A stretch of DNA of 64,000 bases from Bog-473 sp963850095 (lineage in GTDB: Bacteria > Actinomycetota > Acidimicrobiia > Acidimicrobiales > RAAP-2), in contig CAWKJX010000012.1 in assembly GCA_963850095.1 (NCBI GenBank), forward strand, positions 310,001-374,000. The letters are read 5' to 3'. Of the stretch, positions 36,106 to 45,264 are shown one piece after another; position 1 is the stretch's first letter, and the number at the start of each line of letters is the position of its first letter. The notes under the pieces are model-generated. The model was not told the DNA's origin, did no database searches, and saw only the letters and a program-made list of their open reading frames with translations. The translations under genes and the position numbers were made by a program.

Positions 36106-36243
36106 ATGAAGGTCGAGATCCTGGCCATCCCGCCCTGGGTCGACCCTGGAAACGTGTGCTGCAAGTGGCGTTTCTCCATGCGCGACGAGAGCGACCCCGA
36201 GTACGTCCCGGTCGAGCTCAAATCCCGGCGCTCGGAGCCCTGA
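36106..36243 (+). CDS. Small hypothetical ORF, possibly a gene fragment
   Basis: A 45-codon frame starting MKVEILAIPPWVDPGNVCCK and ending VELKSRRSEP, with strong G/C third-position bias (about nine codons in ten). The bias suggests genuine coding origin. It abuts the TetR remnant head-on and lacks a clear ribosome-binding site, so it may be the tail of a gene truncated by the same event. I do not recognise the family. Confidence 0.3.
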   Translation: MKVEILAIPPWVDPGNVCCKWRFSMRDESDPEYVPVELKSRRSEP

Positions 36244-36553
36244 GGTCCGAGCCGGAATCGGAGAAATCGGGCGTGGGGTAGGTCTCCCCGAGCCGTTACC
36301 CCTTGGAGGGATTACTTCGGGTCCGTAGGAAATTCCTCCGACCGGGGCGGGCTATGGCCAAGGGGCAGCCATTGAAGGAAAGGAGACCGGCCTCGGCGGG
36401 CTGGACACGGGGAACCGAAGCCGTTCACCGATGGATCCGCCGCGGTGGCAATGGGCCGTCCCGGGGGGCGTTTTCCTCCTCGACGCGCCGTGAGATGGGC
36501 ATGAGAACGCCGTTCCCCTACCGAGCGAGCGGGATTCCGCAGGGGGCAACGCC
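36244..36553. other. Non-coding leader region
   Basis: About 310 bp between the small ORF and the lipoprotein receptor gene. No convincing ORF, tRNA, riboswitch or terminator was recognised. It probably contains the promoter of the ABC-transporter operon. Confidence 0.4.
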
Positions 36554-38059
36554 TTGAACGACGTCACCATCGCCCGCAGCCGGCTGCGGGCGGCCGACTC
36601 TGGTCGGCGCTTCTCGAAAGGACTCGGCACGGCGGCACTGGCCGTCGCGTGCGGCGCGCTCCTCTTCTCCGGCTGTGGCAGCCGCGCTCCCCTCTCCAGC
36701 ATCGAGGCGGCGGCTCACCGCCCGATCGTCCGGGGCTCCGCGCTCCAAACCGACGGCGGCGGTAGCGCCAGTCAGGCGGCCGGCACAACGGGCAGCGCGT
36801 CGGCCAACTCGGACGGCACCGGCACGCCGGGCACGTCGACGCCCGCGGCCTCGGCCTCCGGCAGCCCAACCGGCTCCTCTGTCGCCCCGGCGGCGGCGGC
36901 GCACGGCACGGCCACGGCCGGCGGCGCAGCCGGCGCAACCGGCGGCTCCTCGGCCGCGAAGGCAGGGTCGACCATCGCCCTGGGCAACGTCGGGACCTAC
37001 AGCGGCGTCATCGGGGCCGTCTTCTCGGGAGCGCAACAGACCATCGGCGTCTGGCAGGCCTACGTCAACGCACACGGAGGCCTCAACGGGCATCCGGTAC
37101 ACGTCTACATCGAGGACGACGGGGGAGATCCCTCCACCAGCGAATCCGACGTCGAGCAGGAGGTGACCCAGGACCACGTCATCGCCTTCGTCGGCAACCT
37201 CGTCCCGCTGACCGCAAACGCCAGCGTCTCCTATCTCCAGCAGCAGAACATTCCGGTGATCGGCGGTGACGCCAGCAGCGCGACGTGGTGGCAGAGCCCC
37301 GTCATGTTCCCCCAAGGCGGGAGCGATCTGGGGGACGACCAGGCGATCTTCACCATCAAGGGGGCGGCGGCGCGCGGCGACACGAAGATGGGCGTCATGT
37401 ATTGCGTGGAGGACCCCACGTGCTCCGACGGTATTCAGAGCTTGATTCAATCGGGTGGAGGACAGGCGGCCGGCGTCACGACCGTCTACTCGTCGTCGTT
37501 CAGCATCACTCAGCCCGACTTCACCGCGAACTGCCTCGACGCCAAGCAGGCCGGCGCGAACTTCATCTACTTCGCGGGAGACGGTGACAGCCTCGAGCGG
37601 ATGGCGAACGACTGTGCCGAGCAGGGATACAAACCGCTGTTCGTCGGCGACAGCATCGCCATCACCGCCAACCTGGCCTCGGACCCCAACCTCAACGGGT
37701 TGCTGGCCGGCCAGACAGATTTTCCGTGGGTGGACAGCTACACACCGGCGCAGGCGACCTACCAGCAGGCAGTCAAGGCCTACGATCCCAGCCTGGCCTC
37801 GTCGGCCACGACGGCCGCCGAGTGGACTGCCGGCATGCTCGCCGTCGCCGCCTCGAGCGCCCTCACGGCGACGCCCACGTCGGCGGAGTTCTTCCAAGGA
37901 TTGTGGGGCATCAAGAACAACAACCTGGGAGGCCTGGCGCCCCCGCTGACGTTCACCCAAGGCCAGCCGGCCACGCCGTCGAACTGCTACTTCATGATGA
38001 CCCTGAACAACGGCCAATTCCAAGACCTGAACAACGGGACCACGACGTGTGTCTCGTAG
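36554..38059 (+). CDS. Lipoprotein solute-binding protein of a Liv-type ABC transporter
   Basis: 501 residues from TTG 36554. An N-terminal helix ends in a lipobox (LLFSGCG, Cys about residue 37), so the mature protein is lipid-anchored outside the membrane. Residues about 55-140 form a Ser/Thr/Gly/Ala-rich linker, then the binding fold: TIALGNVGTYSGVIGAVFSG, WQAYVNAHGGLNGHPVHVYI, VIAFVGNLVPLTANASV. First gene of an apparent operon with two small membrane proteins, a fused permease and two ATPases, so it is the dedicated receptor of that transporter. Ligand unknown; length is inflated by the linker. Confidence 0.87.
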   Translation: MNDVTIARSRLRAADSGRRFSKGLGTAALAVACGALLFSGCGSRAPLSSIEAAAHRPIVRGSALQTDGGGSASQAAGTTGSASANSDGTGTPGTSTPAASASGSPTGSSVAPAAAAHGTATAGGAAGATGGSSAAKAGSTIALGNVGTYSGVIGAVFSGAQQTIGVWQAYVNAHGGLNGHPVHVYIEDDGGDPSTSESDVEQEVTQDHVIAFVGNLVPLTANASVSYLQQQNIPVIGGDASSATWWQSPVMFPQGGSDLGDDQAIFTIKGAAARGDTKMGVMYCVEDPTCSDGIQSLIQSGGGQAAGVTTVYSSSFSITQPDFTANCLDAKQAGANFIYFAGDGDSLERMANDCAEQGYKPLFVGDSIAITANLASDPNLNGLLAGQTDFPWVDSYTPAQATYQQAVKAYDPSLASSATTAAEWTAGMLAVAASSALTATPTSAEFFQGLWGIKNNNLGGLAPPLTFTQGQPATPSNCYFMMTLNNGQFQDLNNGTTTCVS

Positions 38060-38099
38060 CGCACGCTGAGAATCGGACGGACGTTTTGACCACGGCGAC

Positions 38100-38118
38100 C
38101 CGTCCCCGGTGGGGACGG
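38100..38118 (+). terminator. Strong hairpin between receptor gene and downstream operon
   Basis: CCGTCCCC-GGT-GGGGACGG forms a perfect 8-bp stem 40 bp after the receptor stop and just before the next ribosome-binding site. There is no T-run. It could attenuate or process the transcript so that the receptor is made in excess over the membrane parts, as is common for ABC operons. Confidence 0.4.
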
Positions 38119-38138
38119 CACGAAGAGGGAGGCGCACA

Positions 38139-38438
38139 GTGGAAGTAGGCAAGTGGCTGCGGCTCGAGTGGGACCGGGTGCTGGCCTGGGCCTTCGTCGC
38201 ATTCGGTGCCATCGCGCTCATTGCCGGATGGGTGGGTGTGAGCGGCTCGCCGTACGCGGCGTCGCAGCTCCCTTACATCATTTCGGGCGGCATCGGCGGC
38301 ATCTTCCTGCTCGGCGTCGGCGCCACGCTGTGGCTGTCGGCCGACCTGCGTGACGAGTGGCGCAAGCTCGACTGCATCGAGGAGGCCCTGCGCGAACGGC
38401 AGGGCGACACCGAGACCGGCGCGGCCCTCCTGGACTGA
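38139..38438 (+). CDS. Small two-helix membrane protein
   Basis: 99 residues from GTG 38139 after GAGGGAGG. Two hydrophobic segments (VLAWAFVAFGAIALIAGWVG and QLPYIISGGIGGIFLLGVGA) are followed by a charged cytoplasmic tail (DLRDEWRKLDCIEEALRERQ). No family was recognised. It overlaps the next gene by one base (TGATG) and lies inside the ABC-transporter operon, so it may be an accessory membrane subunit. Confidence 0.7.
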   Translation: MEVGKWLRLEWDRVLAWAFVAFGAIALIAGWVGVSGSPYAASQLPYIISGGIGGIFLLGVGATLWLSADLRDEWRKLDCIEEALRERQGDTETGAALLD

Positions 38439-38969
38439 TGGCGCAAGTGGCGGCGGGCGGGCGGCTCGAGCAGAGCCGGTACGAGATCGGCGCGTCACGC
38501 GCCGCGCCCGCGCCGCGCCCCGTGCTGTGGCGGGCCGAAGACCTCCTCCGGTGGGGACTGACGGTGGGGCTCGGTGGCATCGTCCTGGCGGTGTCGTGGT
38601 ACGTCTGCGCCGGCGACGTCTCGTTCAGCCAGCAGATCGGGCCGACCGACGCCGCCGTCGCCGGACTTCTGCTGGCCGGCATCGGCAACGTCGGCTGGCT
38701 GTTGCGCGGCCGCCGCATCCTCGGCGAGCGCCGGCGTGCCCTGCTGCCCGACGTGCCGGCCCGCGTCGGCGTCGGGACGGTCCGGCCGGTCGGCGTGCAC
38801 CACGAGGAGGAGGAGGAGGCCGGGGCGCTCTACGTGGCCGGTGACGGCATGGAGCGGTTCCACCGTCCCGACTGCCTGCTCGCGTCGGGGCGTCCCGATT
38901 GGACGGCCGAAGACCCGGACCGAGCACGAAGTGGCCGGCCGCCGACCGTGCGGGGTGTGCCGGCCGTGA
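38438..38969 (+). CDS. Membrane protein with C-terminal His/Cys metal-site-like motif (frameshifted)
   Basis: From ATG 38438: two hydrophobic helices (LTVGLGGIVLAVSWYVCAG; DAAVAGLLLAGIGNVGWLL), an acidic stretch (HHEEEEEAG), then VAGDGMERFHRPDCLLASGR. One extra base near 38911 moves into the frame TRTEHEVAGRRPCGVCRP ending at 38969. The repaired tail has H-x3-C ... P-C-x2-C, resembling small Ada-type or excalibur-type metal-binding modules. The stop overlaps the next GTG. Total about 177 residues. It may sense or bind metal or redox state for the transporter; that is inference. Confidence 0.6.
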
Positions 38970-39035
38970 GCGCCCTGCCGTCCATGCTGCTCGGGCGAGG
39001 AGTCACGACCACGACCAGGACCTCCCAGCGGACTC

Positions 39036-40951
39036 GTGCGCCGGGTGGTGGCCGTCGTGGCCATCGGGATCGCGGCGGTGCTCCTCACCGTCGTCTTCTC
39101 GGTCGGCCCCTACGTCGTCACGGGGATCGCCGACGGCTCCATCTACGCGCTGGCCGCGTTGGGTCTCGTGCTCACCTACAAGACCTCCGGCATCTTCAAC
39201 TTCGCCATCGGGGCCCAGGCCGCCGCCTCGGCCTTCGTCTTCTATTCCTTCCGCGTCACCATGGGCCTCCCCTGGCCGGTGGCCGCCCTCTGCTGCCGTG
39301 CTCCTCGTCGGGCTCGGCGGCTCGCTCCTGCTCGAGCGGATCGCCTTCTGGCTCACCGGCGCCCCGGCGGCCATGAAGGTCGTGGCCACCATCGGTCTGA
39401 TCGTGCTCCTCGAGTCCGTGCTGACCGGGGCCTACGGGCAGGCGACCATTGAGTTCAACGCCTTCCTGCCGGCCAAGGGGATCCACCTCCTGGGCGTGAA
39501 CATCCTGGGGAGCCAGCTCATCGCGGTGGCCATCGCCGTGCTCGCCACGATCGGGCTCTACCTGTTCTTCGGCCGCACCCGGCTCGGCGTCTCCATGCAG
39601 GCCGTGGTCGACTCGCCCACCCTCCTGGCGCTGGAAGCCACCAACCCGGTCGTGGTCCGGCGCTACGCCTGGGCGATCGGGTCCTGTTTCATTTCGATCT
39701 CGGGCATAATGCTGGCGCCGACGCTGGGGATCGACTTCGACATCTTCCTGCTCGTCTTCATTGCCGCCTTCGGCGCCGCCGCCGTGGGCGCCTTCAGCAG
39801 CCTCCCCTTGACGTTCGCCGGCGCCATCGGCATCGGCATCACCATGAACGTGCTGAGCGACAAAATGGCCGGGCAGACCAATCTCGTCCTGGCCGGGCTC
39901 TACACCCAGATCCCGTTCCTCGTGCTGGTGGCCGCGCTGCTGATCGTGCCGCGGCGAAAGCTCATCACCCGCGGTGTCGGCGCCGTGCGCAAGCTGCGGC
40001 CGGCCACCACCTTCTCGACACCCGTCGTGGCGGCGGGGGCCGCGGGCGGAGATCGCCATCGCCATCGCCATTCCCTTCGTCGTCGGCGCGGCCTACGTCA
40101 ACCAGTGGACCACCGGGGTGGGCTTCGCGGTGGTGTTCGCCTCGCTCGGGCTGCTGCTGTGGACGTCGGGCCAGATTTCGCTGTGCCAGATGGCGTTCGC
40201 CGCCATCGGCGCCACGACCTTCGGCCATGCCCAGGCCGCCGGGCTCCCCTGGCTGGCCGCCCTGGCCGTCTCGGTGCTCGTCGCGGTCGTGGCGGGCGGC
40301 CTGGCCGCCATCCCCTCGTTCCGCCTCAGCGGCGTCTACCTCGCCGTGGCGACCTTCGGGTTCGGCCTCCTGCTGCAGAACCTGATCTACCCGACGTTCC
40401 TCATGTTCGGCCAGACCGACTCCGTCACGGTCGCCCGCCCACATCTCCTCGGGATCAACGCCACCTCGGACCGGGGCTACTACTTCCTGGCCCTGGTCAT
40501 CGCCGGCCTCTGTGCCGTCCTCGTCGTCGGCATCCGCCGGAGCCGGCTGGGTCGTCTCCTGCGAGGGCTGTCGGACTCGCCCACCGCCCTCGAGGCGCAC
40601 GGCACCAACACCAGGCTGACCCGCCTCTACGTGTTCTGCGCCGCGGCGGGCATCGCCGCCGTCGGCGGCGTGCTCATCGCCGGCGTCACCCAGTCGGCGG
40701 GCGGCACCCCGACGGGACCGTTCGGGTACTTCAACTCCGTCGTGCTGCTCGCCGTGCTCGCCTTCTGCGGCAGCCAGCCCCTGCTGTCGCCGGTGATCGC
40801 GGCCTTCGTGTTCGAGGTGGTCAAGGTCTACCTGCCGACCGGCAACACCTGGCTCACCAACTACGAAGGCGCCTTCTTCGGGCTGGCGGCCATTGCGGTG
40901 GCGGTGGTGCCCGGCATGAACCTGTCCTTCCTCGGCCGCCGCGTCCAGTGA
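39036..40951 (+). CDS. Fused LivH-LivM branched-chain-type ABC permease (two frameshifts)
   Basis: Two permease domains lie in one continuous stretch with no stop/start between them. LivH-like part: IADGSIYALAALGLVLTYKT, then a one-base shift near 39291, AAVLLVGLGGSLLLERIAFW and NPVVVRRYAWAIGSCFISIS to about 40030. A second shift near 40040 leads into the LivM-like part: RAEIAIAIAIPFVVGAAYVN, GQISLCQMAFAAIGATTFGH and IPSFRLSGVYLAVATFGFGL, ending at 40951. Repaired, it is about 640 residues. Start is GTG 39036, or GTG 38966 with another shift. It forms the membrane channel with the ATPases downstream. Confidence 0.8.
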
Positions 40952-41043
40952 GCGCCAGGGCCGGAGCCCGGTCACGAGCCGCGGGCAGAACGGCCCTGCT
41001 CACGCCGGGCTTCGGTGCCCCTGGCCACGCAGGGGGTCCGCTC

Positions 41044-41866
41044 ATGACCGAGCGCCTCCCCGACCTCGCCGTCGAACACCTGACCGTGCGGTTCGGCGGG
41101 CTGGTGGCGGTCGACGACGTGACCCTGCACGCGCCCGAGGGGACCATCACCGGCCTCATCGGCCCCAACGGGGCGGGCAAGACCACGACGTTCAACGCCT
41201 GCGCCGGCGTGGTCCCGGCCGCCGGGAAGATCCGGCTGGGCGACCAGGACCTGGGTCACCTGTCCACGCCGGGGCGTGCCGCGCACGGGCTCGGAAGGAC
41301 GTTCCAGCGGATGGAGCTGTTCGACTCCATGACCGTGGCGGAGAACGTGGCCCTCGGTCCGGAGGCCTTCTTCGCGGCACGGCGCCCATGGAGCCAGATC
41401 TCCGGAGGCCGCCGCGAGCGGCGCCAGGTCGCCGAGCGATCGCGGACGTCAATGGAGCGGTGCGGAATAGAGACGCTGGCGGCGTCGCGTGCGGGCGACC
41501 TCTCCACCGGGCAACGACGGCTGGTCGAGCTCGCCCGCGCCATGGCGACCCCCTTTCGCTTCCTGCTCCTCGACGAGCCGTCCTCGGGTCTCGACGTGCG
41601 CGAGACCGAGCGCTTCGGCGAAATCGTCAGCAGTTTCGTCGAGGAGACGGGCACCGGCATCCTCCTGGTCGAGCACGACATGGCGCTGGTCGCCTCGGTG
41701 TGCCGGTACATCTACGTTCTCGACTTCGGCAACCTGATCTTCAACGGAACGACCTCCGAGGTCCTGTCCTCCGAGGTCGTGCGGGCGGCCTATCTCGGGT
41801 CGGACACGCCTCAACTCGAGGTGTTCGACACCCGCCGACGGAGGGGAGCTGGCGTCGCATGCTTGA
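41044..41866 (+). CDS. livG: LivG-type ABC transporter ATP-binding protein
   Basis: From ATG 41044. Walker A GPNGAGKTT (about residue 41), Q-loop GLGRTFQRMELFDSMTVAEN, signature DLSTGQRRLVELARAM, Walker B FLLLDEPSSGLD and the His-loop LLVEHDMALV are all present. The normal end is ambiguous: the frame runs open to 42054 over the start of livF, but a one-base correction near 41836 gives a tail DGGELASHA stopping at 41866 and overlapping the livF start, which looks native. Couples ATP hydrolysis to import through the fused permease. Confidence 0.87.
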
Positions 41867-42558
41867 GCTCCGCCAGGTCTGCGCCGGCTACGGCAGCGGC
41901 AAAGTCCTCCAGCACGTCGACCTGGTCGTACCCGACGGTGCGGTGGTGGCCCTCCTCGGCCCCAACGGCGCCGGGAAGACGACGCTGCTCAAAGTGGCCT
42001 CGGGGCTGCTCAGACCCTCGTCGGGCCACGTGGTCTTCGACGGCGCGGACGTGACCTCGGCCACCCCCTACGAGCTGGCCCGCCTCGGCATCTGCCACGT
42101 CCCCGAAGGCCGCGGTGTCTTCCCGACGCTCTCGGTGGCCGACAACCTCCGACTGCAGGCGCCGCCGTCGGTGGATCGTCGGCGCGGTGGAGCGTGCCGC
42201 CTCGGTCTTCCCCCGGCTCGGGCAGCGCCGGAGCCAGCTCGCGGGCACCCTTTCGGGCGGGGAGCAGCAGATGCTGGCCCTGGCCCGGGCGTACGTCGGA
42301 AATGCGACCACGGTGCTCCTCGACGAGGTCTCCATGGGCCTGGCGCCGAAGATCGTCGACGAGATCTTCGAGTACCTGCGCCGCCTGGCGTCGGAGGGCC
42401 TCTCCCTGCTCGTCGTCGAGCAGTACGTGGCCCGGGCCCTCGAACTGGCGGACTACGTCTACATCCTGAACCGCGGGCAGATCCGCTTTGCGGGCGAGCC
42501 GTCGGAGGTCAGGGACGAGACCGTGCTCGAGTCCTATCTCGGGGCGCTGGCATCGTGA
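41859..42558 (+). CDS. livF: LivF-type ABC transporter ATP-binding protein (frameshifted)
   Basis: From ATG 41859: MLELRQVCAGYGSGKVLQHV, Walker A GPNGAGKTTLL and Q-region ICHVPEGRGVFPTLSVADNL. One extra base near 42180 shifts to GAVERAASVFPRLGQRRSQL with signature TLSGGEQQMLALARA, Walker B TVLLDEVSMGLAP and LLVVEQYVARAL, ending at 42558. Repaired length is about 233 residues, normal for LivF. Overlaps livG and, through GTGA, the next gene. Second ATPase of the branched-chain-type importer. Confidence 0.85.
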
Positions 42559-43977
42559 GGCGACCCGTCCTCGGCCGGCGGACCACCCTCGTCACGCGGC
42601 TGCGTCCAACTGGGCGCGGTGGCCGCCCTCGGCGTGGGCATCGGCGGCCTCGTGGTGACCTCGGGCGCCGGCGCGCAGGAACGAGACTCCGGCACCACGA
42701 CGACCACGACCGCCAGCAACCCCAACACCTACAACCTCTCCGCCCTGGCCAACGCACTCGACGTCCTGGTGACCGACCCGTCGGCGCCCCTCTCGGGTGA
42801 CCTGGCCTACGAGCTCGGCCCGTGGGGCGCCTCTTCCACCATCGACAGCCTCGGTGAGTCCATGTCGGACGCGGGGGCGCCGTACTCGCCCTCCGTCGCC
42901 TCGCTCCCCGGGACGGTGAACGGCATCGGCGACGGCAACGTCCCGCCCCTCCCGCCGATCCCCGGCTACGTCTCCGCCAGCTACCCGAGCACCCCGACCA
43001 ACAGCCAGACCCAAGGCGGGTACCAAATCACCTCCAGCGCCTCCGCCAGCAGCGCCAAGGGCACGGTCAGCCTGGGAGCACAGCCGAGCGGGTCCCAGAA
43101 CAGCACGTTCTTCGCCTCCGCCGAGACGACGGCCAACGGTGACGGCAGCGTCTCCGTCGACGCCTCGGCCGGCATGGACGCCCTCGACTTCGGTCAGCTC
43201 TTCGACCTCGGCAACGTCTCCTCGACGCTGTCGATGACCCAGCAGTCGAACCAGGAGCCGACGGTGACGTCGCAGACGAACCTGGGCACCATCACCCTGC
43301 TGGGTCAGGCGTCAGGGCTGAACGCGGTGGGGGTGAGCGCGCTCGGTCAAGGCACTCCCATCGACATCAACAGCGCGGTGCTCGGCGCCCTCAATTCGCT
43401 CCTTTCGGGTGCGGGCATCACGTTCACCTACGTTCCCGAGACGTTCACCTACACCGACGGCACCAGCAGCACCGGCTCGAGCCCCGAGACCGGCAAGACA
43501 CTGCAGTCGATCGACTCGGGTGCCCTGCAGGTGGCGGAGACCCAGAACTTGCCGTCACAGGGCCAGACGACCGTGACGCTCACCCTCGGCCGGGTGTACG
43601 TCTCGACGACGGACACCCCCGGTATCGGGCCGACCACGGGAAACAGCGGGACGATCGGCAACACCGGGACCACCGGGAACACCGGGAGCGCCGTAACAAC
43701 GACCGCGCCTTCGTCCTCCAGCTCGTTGGGGAACACCGGAGCGGTGAGCGGCGCCTCGGCCCTCCCCTCCTCGAGCACGCCAGGCAGCAGCCCCCCGTCG
43801 TCGGCCAGCACTCCGCCGCGCACGCTCCAGACGTCACCCGCCTTCGCGGTGGAGGAAGGCCCGCCTGCCCAGAGCCTGTACCTGGTCCTGGTGCTGGGCG
43901 CGCTGGCCATGCTGCTCGGGACACAAGCAGTGCGTTACCTGGCCGTACGCCTCGCGTTGAGCGGTCGAACGCAATGA
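42555..43977 (+). CDS. Secreted, C-terminally anchored protein of unknown function (frameshifted)
   Basis: GTG 42555 overlaps the livF stop. The first codons give RRPVLGRRTTLVTRLR; after one extra base near 42605 the frame continues QLGAVAALGVGIGGLVVTSG, forming a Sec signal ending near GAGAQ. The long extracellular part is Ser/Thr/Gly-rich with repeating beta-type stretches (SSASASSAKGTVSLGAQPSG). A low-complexity run with GNSG/GNTG repeats (about residues 360-385) leads to one C-terminal membrane helix (LYLVLVLGALAMLLGTQA) and a short basic tail. Family not recognised. Position in the Liv operon suggests a surface accessory of the transporter. Confidence 0.65.
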
Positions 43978-44011
43978 AGGGACCACGAACCCGATCGGGA
44001 GGCGATACGCA

Positions 44012-44569
44012 GTGAGCCCAAGAAGAGCAATCCGTCGTCCGAGCTGGCTCCGCCACCGGGTGCCGAGCGCCCTGTGCATGACCGCGCTTGGTATCGCCCT
44101 GGCCGTCGGGGGCGCATCCGCTGGCTCGGCGTCGGCGTCCACTGGCAACTCCGGCAATTCCGGCAACACGGGCAACACGGGCTCGGGGAGTGGGGCCGCC
44201 GTCGTGACCCCGCTGCTGAAATTCTTCGAGTTCGGCAACACAATCGGCCTCCCCCTGCTGTGCAGCGACGCTGGTTCGATCGTGTCCATCTTCGGGGCCC
44301 AGTCGGGTACGGCCGCCGCGACCTCGCTCATCGTCACCGAATTGGACAGCGAGTGCTCACAACTCGCCTCTCAGGGCTCGACCTACCTGCAGCAGGCCAT
44401 CAGCGAGAGTGAGTCCCTGGAGCTGATCAATCCCTACGTCGACCCGCTCATCGGCGACCTCTCCACTGGGCTGAGCACCGTCGGCAACCAGTACGGCTCG
44501 TCCCTGGCTCCGTTCGGGCCGACGGTGGCCGGACTCGGCGGCACGGTCGCGTTCTTCGAAGGTACCTGA
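44012..44569 (+). CDS. Secreted small protein with GNSG/GNTG repeat linker
   Basis: 185 residues from GTG 44012. A long signal peptide (PSALCMTALGIALAVGGASA) is followed by STGNSGNSGNTGNTGSGSG and a helical domain of about 120 residues (VVTPLLKFFEFGNTIGLPLL ... LDSECSQLASQGSTYLQQAI) with two Cys (LLCSD, DSECS) that could form a disulphide. Family not recognised. The repeat resembles the one in the preceding surface protein, so the two may act together. It ends 1 bp before the lipoprotein gene. Confidence 0.6.
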   Translation: MSPRRAIRRPSWLRHRVPSALCMTALGIALAVGGASAGSASASTGNSGNSGNTGNTGSGSGAAVVTPLLKFFEFGNTIGLPLLCSDAGSIVSIFGAQSGTAAATSLIVTELDSECSQLASQGSTYLQQAISESESLELINPYVDPLIGDLSTGLSTVGNQYGSSLAPFGPTVAGLGGTVAFFEGT

Positions 44570-44570
44570 G

Positions 44571-45260
44571 GTGCGCGCCCCAGCTCGGGCGCTCTTCGCT
44601 GCCGGCCTGACCCTCTCGGCCCTGGGCCTGGCCGCCTGCGGCGGCCGCTTCGTGAGCCCGCACGGCGCCGCCGCCCGGACCACCGTGATCGGGAGTGGAC
44701 GGACCGTCGCGGACGGCGGGGACTCGACAACGCCGACCACCTCGTCGGCCCCGGGGTCCGGCCCGTCGGCCCTGCCGAGCCTTCCCTCGACCGCGAGCCA
44801 CCCGACGACGGTTCCCACCACGACGCGCGCCGGGAGCACCCCGAGCGAGGACCCGACCCAAAGGGCGATCATCACCGACTACGAGGCGTATCTGGTCGAC
44901 CTCTCCGGGCTCGACGACAACCTGAGCAAGGCCTACGTCGGTCCATTGGCGTCGGTCACCACGAACCGGCTGGCCCAGGCCAGCGTGCGCCAGGCGGCCA
45001 CCCTGCTGGCTGCGCAGGAGCACGGCGTCGGGACGCTACGCGACGACCACGTCTCGGTGGTCATGACGGGACCGGCCAGCGCCGCCCTGGCCGATTGCCA
45101 GGACGAGGACCACTTCTACCTGGTCAACGACAACTCGGGGACACCTGATCCCTTCATCGAACGGGGCTACTTCGTCGGGTCCGCCCAGATGGTGCTCCAG
45201 AACGGGCACTGGCTGGTCGACGTGTTCACGACGACGCACGACACCTGCGCTGCCTTCTGA
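44571..45260 (+). CDS. Lipoprotein of unknown function
   Basis: 229 residues from GTG 44571. The signal peptide ends in a lipobox (GLAACGG, Cys about residue 23). A Ser/Thr/Pro-rich linker (about 45-95) precedes a domain with ITDYEAYLVDLSGLDDNLSK and a C-terminal half (FIERGYFVGSAQMVLQNGHW, then LVDVFTTTHDTC) resembling NTF2-like or Mce-associated extracellular domains. Two late Cys may pair. Last plus-strand gene of the transporter-linked group. The function is unknown. Confidence 0.6.
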   Translation: MRAPARALFAAGLTLSALGLAACGGRFVSPHGAAARTTVIGSGRTVADGGDSTTPTTSSAPGSGPSALPSLPSTASHPTTVPTTTRAGSTPSEDPTQRAIITDYEAYLVDLSGLDDNLSKAYVGPLASVTTNRLAQASVRQAATLLAAQEHGVGTLRDDHVSVVMTGPASAALADCQDEDHFYLVNDNSGTPDPFIERGYFVGSAQMVLQNGHWLVDVFTTTHDTCAAF

Positions 45261-45264
45261 CGCG

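Noticed and set aside
36003..36221. Minus-strand 72-codon frame over the TetR remnant
   Set aside because: Its frame differs from the TetR-like one and shows no family resemblance.
36244..36553. A tRNA or riboswitch in the leader before the receptor gene
   Set aside because: No cloverleaf, T-loop consensus or known riboswitch core could be found by eye.
38899..42054. A single 1051-codon frame across permease and ATPase genes
   Set aside because: It mixes out-of-frame segments with real LivH and LivG parts; domain continuity requires frame changes near 39291 and 40040 and a separate LivG start at 41044.
43640..43760. CRISPR-like or DNA tandem repeat
   Set aside because: The repetition is at the protein level (GNTG units) with irregular DNA spacing, inside an open reading frame.
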